Below are positions 26,326-35,316 of a stretch of DNA of 64,000 nucleotides, in pieces (positions within the stretch are counted from its first letter, which is position 1; every line of letters starts with the position of its first letter). This stretch comes from Fen-1273 sp035516035. GTDB taxonomy: Bacteria > Bacteroidota > Ignavibacteria > UBA10030 > UBA6906. A program made the translations under genes and the position numbers. The notes under the pieces are model-generated. The model ran no database searches, was not told the origin of the DNA, and saw nothing but the letters and a program-made list of their open reading frames with translations. The stretch is from positions 7,485 to 71,484 of the forward strand of contig DATJAS010000022.1 of assembly GCA_035516035.1 (NCBI GenBank). Direction: 5' to 3'.

Positions 26326-27137
26326 CGCGCCCGGCGGCACTCCTTGCGGCCGCGGCGATCGCCTGCCGCGTTGCAAGCGCCCAGATTCCGATACAGAAAG
26401 TCTACGATAAAGTGGGCATCGAGCAGAACCTGGGCGCACAGCTCCCCCTGGGGCTCCGGTTCCGCGACGAAGAGGGGAGGCCGGTGGCGCTCGGCGACTT
26501 TTTCGGCTCCCGCCCGGTTGTTCTCTCGCTCGTCTACTACCGGTGCCCGATGCTCTGCACCGAAGTGCTCAACGGCATGGTCGAGTGTTTCCGCGCTCTG
26601 CCGTTCAGTGCGGGGAATGAGTTCACGGTCGTCACGGTGAGCATCGATCCGCGCGAGACGCCCGACCTCGCGAAGGAGAAAAAGGAGGGCTACCTGGCCG
26701 CGTACGGGAGGGAAGGAGCAGCCGGCGGATGGCACTTCCTTACCGGCGACGCGCAGGACGTGGCCGCGCTGGCGAAGGCCACAGGGTTCCACTATCTCTT
26801 CGATTCGACGAGCGGACAGTTTGCGCATGCGGCAGGGATCATGGTCGCGACGCCCGGGGGACGTCTGAGCCGCTACTTCTACGGCGTGGAGTACGAGCCC
26901 CGGGACGTCCGCCTGGCGCTGGTGGAGGCATCCCGCGCGCGCATCGGGAGCATGGTCGACCGCATACTCCTCCTCTGCTACCACTACGATCCGCTGACCG
27001 GCAGGTACGGGCCCGTCATCATGAACATCTTCAGGGGTGCCGGGGCGCTCACGATCCTCGTCCTGGGCGGCGGCATCCTCATTCTCCTCAGGAGGGAGCG
27101 CCGCAAGGCGGCCGGCGCCGCGGGGCACGCGTCATGA
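26322..27137 (+). CDS. SCO1/SenC-family copper chaperone
   Basis: Delivers copper to, or reduces, the CuA centre of cytochrome c oxidase. It has 271 residues with an N-terminal signal (MTRPAALLAAAAIACRVASA) and a C-terminal membrane segment (GAGALTILVLGGGILILL). The thioredoxin-like domain has the copper-binding CPMLC motif in LSLVYYRCPMLCTEVL, with a candidate His ligand in QFAHAAGIMV. It lies between act and cox genes with ATGA overlaps at each end, where a CuA assembly factor is expected. Confidence 0.93.
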   Translation: MTRPAALLAAAAIACRVASAQIPIQKVYDKVGIEQNLGAQLPLGLRFRDEEGRPVALGDFFGSRPVVLSLVYYRCPMLCTEVLNGMVECFRALPFSAGNEFTVVTVSIDPRETPDLAKEKKEGYLAAYGREGAAGGWHFLTGDAQDVAALAKATGFHYLFDSTSGQFAHAAGIMVATPGGRLSRYFYGVEYEPRDVRLALVEASRARIGSMVDRILLLCYHYDPLTGRYGPVIMNIFRGAGALTILVLGGGILILLRRERRKAAGAAGHAS

Positions 27138-28093
27138 TGCACGGGTTTCCCATATTCCCCCCCTCCGCGTCCACCGCCGCTCCCCGTGTCGACGCCCTCT
27201 TCACCGGGCTCATGATCATGACGGTGTTTTTCAGCGCCCTCATCTTCTTCGCCATCGCGTTCTTCGCCATACGCTACCGGGAAGGCTCAAAGGCGAACCG
27301 GGACAACCCGCGCTCGGAGAGCCTCCCCCTGGAGCTCACGTGGATGATCGTCCCCCTCTGCATCAGCTTCGGGTTTTACTTCTGGGCGTCGACGCTCTAC
27401 ACGCAGATGCACGTGGCGCCCCCCGGGGCCGTCGACGTCTACGTCGTGGGAAAACAGTGGATGTGGAAGATCCAGCACCAGCAGGGGAACCGCGAAATCA
27501 ACGAGCTGCACGTGCCGCTCGGCCGCCCGGTGCGGCTGATCATGACGTCCCAGGACGTGATCCACAGCTTCTTCATACCGGCGTTCCGGATCAAGCAGGA
27601 CGTCCTCCCCGGGCGCTATTCCACGGAATGGTTCCAGGCGACGACGCCGGGCGAGTATCACTTCTTCTGCGCGCAATTCTGCGGCACGTCGCACGCGTCC
27701 ATGATCGGCCGCGTGATCGTGATGCAGCCCGCCGAGTACGAGCGGTGGCTCGCGGGCGCGGCGGGGGGCGCCCCGATGGCCACGGTGGGGGAGGGGCTGT
27801 TTCAGCAGTTCGGCTGCGCCTCGTGCCACCTCGCGAACAACTCCGGGCGCGGTCCGGCGCTCGCGGGCGTGGCCGGCTCGACGGTTGAGCTCGAGGGGGG
27901 AGGCACCGTGGTCGCGGACCGCGAGTATCTCCGTGAATCGATACTCGATCCCGCGGCAAAGGTCGTCCGCGGCTACAAGCCCGTGATGCCCGTCTTCCGC
28001 GGGCAGCTCTCCCCGGACCAGGTCGCGCAGCTGATCGAGTACATCCGGTCCCTGGGTGGACCGCGCGTTGCCGCGAAAGGAGGGACGCCGTGA
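27134..28093 (+). CDS. coxB: Cytochrome c oxidase subunit II with fused cytochrome c domain (caa3 type)
   Basis: It has 319 residues from the ATG at 27134, overlapping the SCO stop; a second ATG follows directly. Two N-terminal membrane segments precede the cupredoxin domain, which carries the CuA ligands in HSFFIPAFRIKQDVLPG and CAQFCGTSHASM (~residue 180). A C-terminal cytochrome c domain has CASCH near residue 228 and a Met in YKPVMPVF. The fusion makes this a caa3-type oxidase able to take electrons directly from ActE. Confidence 0.95.
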   Translation: MMHGFPIFPPSASTAAPRVDALFTGLMIMTVFFSALIFFAIAFFAIRYREGSKANRDNPRSESLPLELTWMIVPLCISFGFYFWASTLYTQMHVAPPGAVDVYVVGKQWMWKIQHQQGNREINELHVPLGRPVRLIMTSQDVIHSFFIPAFRIKQDVLPGRYSTEWFQATTPGEYHFFCAQFCGTSHASMIGRVIVMQPAEYERWLAGAAGGAPMATVGEGLFQQFGCASCHLANNSGRGPALAGVAGSTVELEGGGTVVADREYLRESILDPAAKVVRGYKPVMPVFRGQLSPDQVAQLIEYIRSLGGPRVAAKGGTP

Positions 28094-29706
28094 GTCCGCA
28101 CAGCATAACGACGCACGAGCACTATCTCAACGCGGGGTACGGCCCGCGGTCCTGGCTGCTGACCACGGACCACAAGAGGATCGCGATCCTCTACATGCTC
28201 TCGATCACGTTCTTCTTCTTCGTGGGGGGCTTTTTCGCGTTCCTGATGCGCCTGGAGCTGCTGACCCCGGACGGGGACCTGGTCTCCGCGGAGACGTACA
28301 ACAAGCTCTTCTCGATGCACGGCATCACGATGGTCTGGTTCTTCCTCATTCCCTCGATCCCGTCCGTCCTCGGGAATTTCCTGGTTCCCATGATGGTGGG
28401 CGCGCGCGACGTCGCCTTCCCGCGGCTGAATCTCCTGAGCTGGTACATCTACGTCGTGGGGGGACTCTTCACGCTCGCGGCGATGATTTTCGGCGGCGTC
28501 GACACGGGCTGGACGTTCTACACCCCCTTCAGCAGCACGTACGCGCATTCAAACGTCATCCCGGTGGTGATCGGCATATTCATCCTGGGCTTCTCGTCCA
28601 TCCTGACCGCGCTCAACTTCATCGTGACGATCCACACCATGCGCGCGCCGGGCCTCACCTGGTTCCGGCTCCCGCTCTTCATCTGGGCGATGTACGCGAC
28701 GAGCGTCATCCTCGTACTGGCGACGCCGGTCCTGGCCATCACGCTCGCGATGCTGGGTGTGGAGCGGATATTCGGGGTCGGCATATTTGATCCGGCGCTG
28801 GGGGGGGATCCGCTCCTCTTCCAGCACCTCTTCTGGTTTTACTCCCATCCCGCCGTCTATATCATGATCCTTCCGGCGATGGGCGTGGTCAGCGAGCTGA
28901 TTACCTGCTTCGCGCGCAAGAAGGTCTTCGGCTACCGCTTCATGGCGTTCTCCCTGCTGGCGATCGCCTCGGTCGGGTTCCTCGTCTGGGGGCACCACAT
29001 GTTCGTGAGCGGGCAATCGGCGTACGCCGGTATGGTCTTCTCCGCGCTCAGCTTCATCGTGGCGATTCCCTCCGCCGTCAAGGTGTTTAACTGGGCCGCG
29101 ACGCTCTACAAGGGGAGCATCGCCTACCACACGCCCGTGCTCTACGGGTTCGGGTTCATCGGGCTCTTCACGATCGGGGGGCTCACCGGGCTCTTCCTTG
29201 CGTCGCTGGCGCTCGACGTGCACGTGCACGACACCTATTTCGTGATCGCGCACTTCCACTACATCATGGTCGGCGGGGCGGTGATGGGCTACCTGGGAGG
29301 GATCCACTACTGGTGGCCGAAGATGACCGGGCGCATGTACCCGGAGGGATGGGCGAAGTTCGCGGCGCTGGTCCTCTTCGTCGGGTTCAACCTGACGTTC
29401 TTCCCCCAGTTCATACTCGGCTACCTGGGCATGCCGCGCCGCTACCACGTGTATCCCCCAGAGTTCCAGGTGCTGAACGTCCTTTCCACCGCTGGGGCGA
29501 CGATCCTGGGGATCGGCTACCTGATTCCTTTTGTCTACCTGATCTGGTCGCTTCGCCACGGGAAGAACGCCGGGCGGAACCCCTGGCGCGCGACGGGACT
29601 CGAGTGGCTCACGCCGTCCCCGCCGCCCGTCCACAACTTCGATGAGATCCCCGTCGTGACGGGCGAGCCGTACACGTACGCGGGGGAGGAGGAACAGCGT
29701 GAGTGA
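28090..29706 (+). CDS. coxA: Cytochrome c oxidase subunit I, A2-type
   Basis: Catalytic subunit (haem a, a3-CuB) of 538 residues and about 12 membrane segments. Haem and copper ligands are seen in FSMHGITMVW, WFYSHPAVYIM, WGHHMFVSG and HDTYFVIAHFHYIMVGG. The motif before the CuB-ligand His is YSHPAV instead of GHPEV, so the D-channel Glu is absent, which defines the A2 class of proton-pumping oxidases. It starts four bases before the coxB stop and overlaps coxC by eight. Confidence 0.97.
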   Translation: MSPHSITTHEHYLNAGYGPRSWLLTTDHKRIAILYMLSITFFFFVGGFFAFLMRLELLTPDGDLVSAETYNKLFSMHGITMVWFFLIPSIPSVLGNFLVPMMVGARDVAFPRLNLLSWYIYVVGGLFTLAAMIFGGVDTGWTFYTPFSSTYAHSNVIPVVIGIFILGFSSILTALNFIVTIHTMRAPGLTWFRLPLFIWAMYATSVILVLATPVLAITLAMLGVERIFGVGIFDPALGGDPLLFQHLFWFYSHPAVYIMILPAMGVVSELITCFARKKVFGYRFMAFSLLAIASVGFLVWGHHMFVSGQSAYAGMVFSALSFIVAIPSAVKVFNWAATLYKGSIAYHTPVLYGFGFIGLFTIGGLTGLFLASLALDVHVHDTYFVIAHFHYIMVGGAVMGYLGGIHYWWPKMTGRMYPEGWAKFAALVLFVGFNLTFFPQFILGYLGMPRRYHVYPPEFQVLNVLSTAGATILGIGYLIPFVYLIWSLRHGKNAGRNPWRATGLEWLTPSPPPVHNFDEIPVVTGEPYTYAGEEEQRE

Positions 29707-30346
29707 AGAGCGGGCGCTCGTCGCGCACCAGTTTGAGACCGCGGCGCAGCAGAGAAGCGCCGCGACACTCGGGATGTGGGTGTTCCTGGCCACGGAGGTC
29801 CTCTTCTTCGGGGGGATGCTCATGGCGTACACGGTCTACCGCGTCATGGACGGCGCGGCCTTTGCCCGCGCCAGCCACGCGCAGAACATCCTCCTGGGAG
29901 GGATCAATACCGCGGTGCTCCTGACGAGCAGTCTCACGATGGCCCTGGGCGTGCACGCGGCGCAGGAGGGGCGGCGGCGGCGGAGCGTGCTGATGCTCAG
30001 TGCGACGATGGTGCTCGGGGCGCTGTTCCTCGGCATTAAGGCCGTGGAATACTCCCAGAAGTTCGCCGAGCACCTCGTGCCCGGCGTGGACTTCCGCTAC
30101 GCGGGTCCCGATGCGGGGGCGGCGCAGATCTACTTCATTCTGTATTTCCTCCTCACGGGCTTCCATGCCATTCACCTGACGATCGGGATCGGTGTGCTTG
30201 CCGTGATCGCGTTCTCCGCGGCCCGGGGGCGCTACACGAGCGCGTACAGCACCCCGGTCGAGGTGGCGGGACTCTACTGGCACTTCGTGGACATCGTCTG
30301 GATCTTCCTCTACCCGCTGATCTACCTCATCCAGGTGTACCGGTGA
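29699..30346 (+). CDS. coxC: Cytochrome c oxidase subunit III
   Basis: It has 215 residues with five or more membrane segments, starting at GTG. Family features are LGMWVFLATEVLFFGGMLMA, YFILYFLLTGFHAIHLTIGI and VEVAGLYWHFVDIVWIFLYP near the C-terminus. It stabilises subunit I. It overlaps coxA and the subunit IV gene. Confidence 0.95.
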   Translation: MSEERALVAHQFETAAQQRSAATLGMWVFLATEVLFFGGMLMAYTVYRVMDGAAFARASHAQNILLGGINTAVLLTSSLTMALGVHAAQEGRRRRSVLMLSATMVLGALFLGIKAVEYSQKFAEHLVPGVDFRYAGPDAGAAQIYFILYFLLTGFHAIHLTIGIGVLAVIAFSAARGRYTSAYSTPVEVAGLYWHFVDIVWIFLYPLIYLIQVYR

Positions 30347-30618
30347 GCGCGGGATCGACACCGGGCACGTATGTGCGTGTGGCGGGAGCGCTCTATCTCC
30401 TCCTCGCCCTGACGGTCGCCTGCGCGTTCATCGACATGGGACCGTTCAACCTCGTCGTGGCGATGACGATCGCCGTCGCGAAGGCGGTCCTCGTCGTCCT
30501 CTTCTTCATGCATGTCCGGAGCGCCGGCGGGCTCACGCGCGTGGTCGCCTGCGCGGGCGCCTTCTGGCTCCTGTTCATGTGCGTCCTCACGCTGACGGAT
30601 TTCCTGACAAGGAACTGA
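30343..30618 (+). CDS. coxD: Cytochrome c oxidase subunit IV-like membrane protein
   Basis: It has 91 residues with three membrane segments (YLLLALTVACAFIDMGPFNL; AMTIAVAKAVLVVLFFMHVR; VACAGAFWLLFMCVLTLTDF). The FFMHVR stretch is typical of the caa(3)-type CoxD/prokaryotic subunit IV group. The start at 30343 overlaps the coxC stop (GTGA). It is the last subunit gene of the oxidase cluster. Confidence 0.88.
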   Translation: MSAGSTPGTYVRVAGALYLLLALTVACAFIDMGPFNLVVAMTIAVAKAVLVVLFFMHVRSAGGLTRVVACAGAFWLLFMCVLTLTDFLTRN

Positions 30619-30622
30619 ACCC

Positions 30623-32386
30623 ATGCACACACAGCCACCGGACGCGCTCGCAGATTTCACACGGGACACCCGCGTCCTTGTCCTCGCGCTGATGGCCGTC
30701 GTGATCGGGGTGATGAGCGCCCTCGTGGCCGCCGCGCTGGTCTGGCTCATCAACGTGATCACGAACCTGGCGTTCTTCGGGACACTCTCCGGCGTTTTCC
30801 GCTCGCCGGCGGAGCACCATCTCGGCCTCTGGGTGATCCTGGTGCCCGCGGCGGGGGGGATCGTCATCGGCCTCATGGCGCGGTTCGGCTCGGAGAAGAT
30901 CCGCGGCCACGGGATCCCGGAAGCCCTGGAGGCGATCCTGTACGGCAGCAGCCGCATGGAGCCCCGCGTGGCCGTGCTCAAGCCCGTGTCGTCCGCGCTC
31001 TCGATCGGGACGGGGGGACCGTTCGGGGCGGAAGGCCCGATCATCATGACCGGCGGTGCGTTCGGGTCGCTCTTCGCCCAGATGTTTCATCTCTCCTCCG
31101 CGGAGCGCAAAACGCTCCTCGTGGCGGGCGCCGCGGGCGGCATGGCCGCCATTTTCGCCACCCCGATCGCCGCCGTGCTGCTCGCGGTCGAGCTGCTCCT
31201 GTTCGAGTGGAAGCCGAGGAGCTTCGTCCCGGTCGCGGTCTCATCCATCGTCGCGGCGATGCTGCGCGTGCCGCTCCTGGGCGCGGGACCGATATTCCCG
31301 ATGGCGCCGCACGCCGCACCGGGGGCCGGCATCATGGCGGCCGCGCTGGCCGTGGGCATCGTGGCCGGCGCGGGTTCGACGGCGCTGACGGCCCTGGTCT
31401 ACGGGTTCGAAGATCTCTTCGGCAAGCTCCCGCTTCACTGGATGTGGTGGCCCGTGATCGGTGGACTCGGCGTCGGGGCCGGGGCCCTGATCGATCCGCG
31501 CGTGCTCGGTGTCGGGTATGACGTGATACGGTCGCTCCTCGCCGGGAATTTGGTCGGCGGGGTGCTCATTTCGCTCCTGATCGGGAAGGCCCTCGTCTGG
31601 TCGTTCTCGCTCGGGTCCGGGACTTCCGGCGGCGTGCTGGCGCCCCTGCTCATCATCGGCGGGGCCCTGGGAGCGCTCGAAGCGCAGTGGATTCCCGTCG
31701 GGGACACGGCGCTCTGGGCGCTCGTCGGCATGGCCGCCATGATGGGGGGGACGATGCGCTCCCCCCTGACGGCGATCATGTTTGCGTTCGAGCTGACGCA
31801 CGAGGTCAACCTCCTCCTGCCGCTCCTGGTGAGCTGCATCGCCGCTCACGCGTTCACGGTGCTCGCCCTTCGCCGGTCGATCCTCACGGAGAAGGTCGCG
31901 CGGCGGGGGTATCACATCACCCGGGAGTACTCCGTGGACCCGTTCGAATCGCTCCGCGTCGAGGAGGTGATGGACGCTGATGTCCAGTCGGTCCCTCCCG
32001 GCATGAGCGTGCGCGACCTGTCGGGGAGAATTGAATCGGGCGACCCGGCCGTCACGCGCCACCATGCGCTGCCGATCGTGGACGCCGAGGGGAAGTTGCG
32101 GGGCATCATCACCCGCGGCGACGTCCTCCGGGCCCTCGAGCAGGACGGCGAGGAGACCGTGCTGGAAGCGGGGACGAACGACCTGGTCGTCGCGTACCCC
32201 GACGAGATCCTCCGCGACGCCGCCCAGCGGATGCTCCGCAGCGACGTCGGTCGGCTCCCGGTGGTCAGCAGGGAGGATCCCCGCAGGGTCGTCGGCTACC
32301 TCGGCCGCCCGTCCGTCCTCTCCGCCCTGCGGCAGCGGATGACGGAAGAGCATGAAAGGGAATCGGGGTGGAGGAACTATGCATAA
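30623..32386 (+). CDS. ClC-family chloride channel/antiporter with two CBS domains
   Basis: It has 587 residues and about ten or more hydrophobic helices. Selectivity-filter motifs are GHGIPEALEAI (GxGIP), GTGGPFGAEGPI, which retains the gating Glu, and GSGTSGGVLAPLLIIGG. The C-terminal ~130 residues hold two CBS domains (VEEVMDADVQSVPPGMSV; LRGIITRGDVLRAL), which bind adenine nucleotides in relatives. It starts five bases after coxD, so it is probably co-transcribed with the oxidase. It may balance charge for proton pumping. Confidence 0.93.
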   Translation: MHTQPPDALADFTRDTRVLVLALMAVVIGVMSALVAAALVWLINVITNLAFFGTLSGVFRSPAEHHLGLWVILVPAAGGIVIGLMARFGSEKIRGHGIPEALEAILYGSSRMEPRVAVLKPVSSALSIGTGGPFGAEGPIIMTGGAFGSLFAQMFHLSSAERKTLLVAGAAGGMAAIFATPIAAVLLAVELLLFEWKPRSFVPVAVSSIVAAMLRVPLLGAGPIFPMAPHAAPGAGIMAAALAVGIVAGAGSTALTALVYGFEDLFGKLPLHWMWWPVIGGLGVGAGALIDPRVLGVGYDVIRSLLAGNLVGGVLISLLIGKALVWSFSLGSGTSGGVLAPLLIIGGALGALEAQWIPVGDTALWALVGMAAMMGGTMRSPLTAIMFAFELTHEVNLLLPLLVSCIAAHAFTVLALRRSILTEKVARRGYHITREYSVDPFESLRVEEVMDADVQSVPPGMSVRDLSGRIESGDPAVTRHHALPIVDAEGKLRGIITRGDVLRALEQDGEETVLEAGTNDLVVAYPDEILRDAAQRMLRSDVGRLPVVSREDPRRVVGYLGRPSVLSALRQRMTEEHERESGWRNYA

Positions 32387-32894
32387 GAGGGAGGAAAAAC
32401 TACAGGCGCGTCCCGAGGATCTTGCGAGGGACCTGCGGAGCGACAATCCGGTGACGCGCGAGAGGGCGTGCAGGGCGCTGGTGGCGATGGGACGCACCGC
32501 TGTCCCCGTCCTGATGGAGACGCTCGCAGGCGCGGTCGACCACGCGCGGCGGGAGGCGGCAAGGGCGCTGAGCAGGCTTCACGACCCGGGGTCGGCTCCC
32601 GCAATGGTCGCGGCTCTGGAAGATGATCTGCCCGGTGTCAGGTGGCTTGCGGGCGAAGGGTTGATCGCGCTGGGGAGGGAGGGCCTCATCCCACTGTTCC
32701 GGGCCCTCATCGCGCAGTCGGATTCAGTGCGGCTCCGACAGGGGGCGCACCACGTGGTGCACGCGCTGGCAGCGGGTGAATACGGCTCGCAGCTCGCCCC
32801 CGTCCTGGAGGCGCTCGAAGGACCCGAGCCGATTTCCGCGATTCCCGTCGCCGCGTTCAACGCGCTGAAGTCCCTGGAGATCGGCAAGAAATAA
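32379..32894 (+). CDS. HEAT-repeat protein
   Basis: It has 171 residues. The start is the ATG at 32379 (MHKREEKLQARPEDLARDL), which is preceded by GGAGG; the longer frame to 32352 lies inside the ClC gene. It is soluble, with several HEAT-like helical pairs (NPVTRERACRALVAMGRTAV; DHARREAARALSRLHDPGSA; GVRWLAGEGLIALGREGLI). It is likely a protein-protein interaction scaffold. Last gene of the respiratory run. No enzyme motif. Confidence 0.8.
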   Translation: MHKREEKLQARPEDLARDLRSDNPVTRERACRALVAMGRTAVPVLMETLAGAVDHARREAARALSRLHDPGSAPAMVAALEDDLPGVRWLAGEGLIALGREGLIPLFRALIAQSDSVRLRQGAHHVVHALAAGEYGSQLAPVLEALEGPEPISAIPVAAFNALKSLEIGKK

Positions 32895-32897
32895 TCC

Positions 32898-33007
32898 TGT
32901 CATTGCGAGCGCTCTTTGCGAAGCGCCTTTCTTGCGTCACGCCGCTCTTTGGCGTGGCAATCTCACGCCGGATTGCTTCGTCGCAAAGAGCGCTCCTCGC
33001 AATGACA
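32898..33007. repeat. Dispersed palindromic repeat, copy 2, with terminal inverted repeats
   Basis: Begins TGTCATTGCGAG and ends CTCGCAATGACA, a perfect terminal inverted repeat. Inner arms CTCTTTGCG / CGCAAAGAG are also complementary, as are AAGCAATC-type motifs. It fills the gap between the convergent HEAT and T9SS-cargo genes and could act as a bidirectional terminator. Confidence 0.85.
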
Positions 33008-33014
33008 GATCGCG

Positions 33015-33869
33015 TCACTTCTGCAGCACCATCTTCTTCTGTTCGACGAACGTTCCCGCCTGCAGCCTGTAGATATACACCCCGCTGGCGAGCCCGTTCC
33101 CGTCAAACCTCACTTCGTGCGCGCCTGCCCCCTGGACGCCGTCGGCGAGCACTGCCACTTCCCGACCGAGGATGTCATAGACGCTCAGCTTCACCTGCCC
33201 CGCGGTCTTGAGCTGGTAGGCGATCGACGTCGACGGGTTGAATGGATTCGGGTAATTCTGCGCAAGCGAGTACGCGAGCGGCTGTGACGGCGCCAGCTCG
33301 ATGCCCGCGGCAGTCCCCGTGAGGGCCAGGTCGTCCAGCCTGAACGTCGAGCCGACATGGACCGTGTCGCCGTTCGATGACGAGCCTGCGATCGCGAACC
33401 AGATCTGGCAGCTGTCAGGCGTGCCGCTGCCGACGTACGTGAGGTCGACGCTGAACTGGGTGTATGAGCTCCGCGTGGTCTTGTTTGTAAAGAGCGCGTA
33501 GCCGATCGGCACTTGCGCCTTCTGGACTATCAGCCACCCGTAGAGGCTGTCGCCGCCCACGGCGCTGTATGTGTACCATCCCGTGAATGTCTTGTACCTC
33601 TGCCCTATGGAGAATTCCGTCCAGACTTCCGGCGTGTAGGAGACGATTCCCATGAACGACACCACTGTCCCCTGGAGCGCAGACGAACCGCCGTGCACGG
33701 TGCTCGTTTGCGTGACGGGCGATGCAAACGGCGGCACGTTATTGGCGAACCACCCTGAAGGGTTGCCGCTCGACCAGGTTTCAAACCCGGCGTTGGGTAT
33801 CTGCGCGAGCCCCGCCGCCGGAACCGCGAGAGCAAGTAGTACCAATAAAGCCAGAGCAGTTGACTTCAT
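33015..33869 (-). CDS. T9SS-exported protein with carbohydrate-binding-like domain
   Basis: It has 284 residues with signal peptide MKSTALALLVLLALAVPAAG. The middle (IPNAGFETWSSGNPSGW...) resembles the jelly-roll domains that begin NxGFExW in Bacteroidota surface proteins. The C-terminal ~85 residues are a type A T9SS sorting domain: LAQNYPNPFNPSTSI, SVYDILGREVAVLADG, GLASGVYIYRLQAG, KKMVLQK. It is therefore exported across the outer membrane by T9SS. The ligand is unknown. A strong GGAGGAGG lies just upstream of the start. Confidence 0.9.
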   Translation of the reverse strand: MKSTALALLVLLALAVPAAGLAQIPNAGFETWSSGNPSGWFANNVPPFASPVTQTSTVHGGSSALQGTVVSFMGIVSYTPEVWTEFSIGQRYKTFTGWYTYSAVGGDSLYGWLIVQKAQVPIGYALFTNKTTRSSYTQFSVDLTYVGSGTPDSCQIWFAIAGSSSNGDTVHVGSTFRLDDLALTGTAAGIELAPSQPLAYSLAQNYPNPFNPSTSIAYQLKTAGQVKLSVYDILGREVAVLADGVQGAGAHEVRFDGNGLASGVYIYRLQAGTFVEQKKMVLQK

Positions 33870-33957
33870 GAAGCCTCCTCCTGTGTGATGTGTGATGTGG
33901 CGATCGAAGTCGGGGGGGTCGAACGGATGCTCAAAGTAGGAAGGTTCCTTCTGAAAC

Positions 33958-34677
33958 TCAACTGCCGTTTTTCTCTCGTGTGATCCTGAGAAACTCTCCA
34001 GGGCCCTCAGACCAGACGTCGATCACAAAATCGCCGCGGCGCAATCCTCGGACCTCCGCCCCCCGCAGCGTCGGCTCGAGACGCGCGGGGAGAATGAAGA
34101 CAGCCGTGGTAACATTTGCATCGAACCTGAGGAGCGGGACAGGATCCTCTCCCATGTCGGTCATTTTGCACCCTGTGAGCGATGTGTAGTCCGCATCGCG
34201 GGGTGGAATGATGTCGATGCCGTGGTGCGTCCTGAACCAGAGACGAACATCATCCGCATTCCCGTGAATCTGGTGCGTCTGGTCGACAAGCGGGTAATGG
34301 TCGACCGCCCACGCCGAAATGCTCTCGATCTCGTTTCCGCGCGGGCGGAGGAAAACCAGCGCTACGAACGCGGCAAGCGCAGCCAGCGCGCCGGCGGCGA
34401 TCGCCTGCGTCCGCCTGCGGCGTGTGAAACGCACGCGCGGGGCTTCCGGTTCCCCCGCCCCGAGCCGCCGCTCAGCCGCAGATTCTCCCCGTCTGACTGA
34501 ATCCCGGAACGGTATCGCGGCATTATGCACCACGCGCCGCAGAGCGAGCTCTTCATCCAGTTCGCGCCTGCACTGGGCGCATTCCTCAATGTGGCGGGCA
34601 ATTTCGTCGCTGCGGGTGGGAGGGAGGTCTCCCGCGGCAAACGGCGCAATATCGTCACGACACTCTTCACAAGTCAT
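33958..34677 (-). CDS. Zinc-finger anti-sigma factor (membrane-anchored)
   Basis: It has 239 residues from the ATG at 34677 (MTCEECRDDIAPFAAGDLPP). The N-terminus is a zf-HC2/ASD-type domain with the H-x3-C-x2-C pattern (IARHIEECAQCRRELDEEL). One membrane segment (AIAAGALAALAAFVALVFL) near residue 100 leads to a ~120-residue periplasmic domain with WAVDHYPLVDQTHQIHGN and LTGCKMTDM. It overlaps the ECF sigma gene by 11 bases. It should hold that sigma factor inactive until an envelope signal is sensed. Confidence 0.88.
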   Translation of the reverse strand: MTCEECRDDIAPFAAGDLPPTRSDEIARHIEECAQCRRELDEELALRRVVHNAAIPFRDSVRRGESAAERRLGAGEPEAPRVRFTRRRRTQAIAAGALAALAAFVALVFLRPRGNEIESISAWAVDHYPLVDQTHQIHGNADDVRLWFRTHHGIDIIPPRDADYTSLTGCKMTDMGEDPVPLLRFDANVTTAVFILPARLEPTLRGAEVRGLRRGDFVIDVWSEGPGEFLRITREKNGS

Positions 34678-35278
34678 GGCATTCCTCTTCCCTTGCTTGC
34701 CGCAGTGCGCTTCGCAGGAGCCTTCCCGCCCGGCTGACGCGCTGCCGCGCGGCCTCCTCGCTGATTCCGAGCGCCACGGCGATGTCGGCGTGCGGCCACT
34801 CCTGGAGGTAGTGGTACACCGCCGCCTCCCTGTATGTCTCCGGCAGGTTTTCGATGGCGGCGATGATTGCGCCCAGCGTAATGGTTCCCTCATCGGTCCC
34901 ATTTTCCCCGCCGACACGGGCCTGGTGAGCCGCTTGAATCTCAAGCGCCGACGGATCCTCAGGCGCCTCGTGCCGCCTGGCCCTTTTTGCCGCGTCCATC
35001 GCCGCGTTGTGCGCGATGCGCCTCAGCCAGGCCCAGAGGCCCGAAGGATCCCTGAGATCTCTAATCCCTCCGTGGGCGCGGATCCACGTCTCCTGGACGA
35101 CGTCTTCCGCATCGTTCAGGCTCCCGAGAAGCGACATCGCGTACGAGAGGAGCGGCGCCTGAAACCTCCGGATCACTTCCCGCAGCGCCGAATGTTCACC
35201 GGCGCGCCAGCGTGAGGCGAGGACTGAAATCTCCTCCCGTCCCGCCCCTCGTGCATCGTTCTCCCGGCCGGAACTCAT
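34667..35278 (-). CDS. ECF sigma-70 factor
   Basis: It has 203 residues starting at the ATG at 35278 (MSSGREND). Region 2 has LLSYAMSLLGSLNDAEDVVQ, then ETWIRAHGGI and LWAWLRRIAHNAAMDAAKR. Region 4 has LPETYREAAVYHYLQEWPHA, then DIAVALGISEEAARQRVSRA. It directs RNA polymerase to stress promoters and is paired with the anti-sigma factor encoded just downstream. The frame extends to 35443, but the extra residues do not look like sigma region 2. Confidence 0.92.
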   Translation of the reverse strand: MSSGRENDARGAGREEISVLASRWRAGEHSALREVIRRFQAPLLSYAMSLLGSLNDAEDVVQETWIRAHGGIRDLRDPSGLWAWLRRIAHNAAMDAAKRARRHEAPEDPSALEIQAAHQARVGGENGTDEGTITLGAIIAAIENLPETYREAAVYHYLQEWPHADIAVALGISEEAARQRVSRAGRLLRSALRQAREEECHDL

Positions 35279-35316
35279 GGGCCGCGTCTCTCCTGAGCGT
35301 GATTCACACTCAACAG

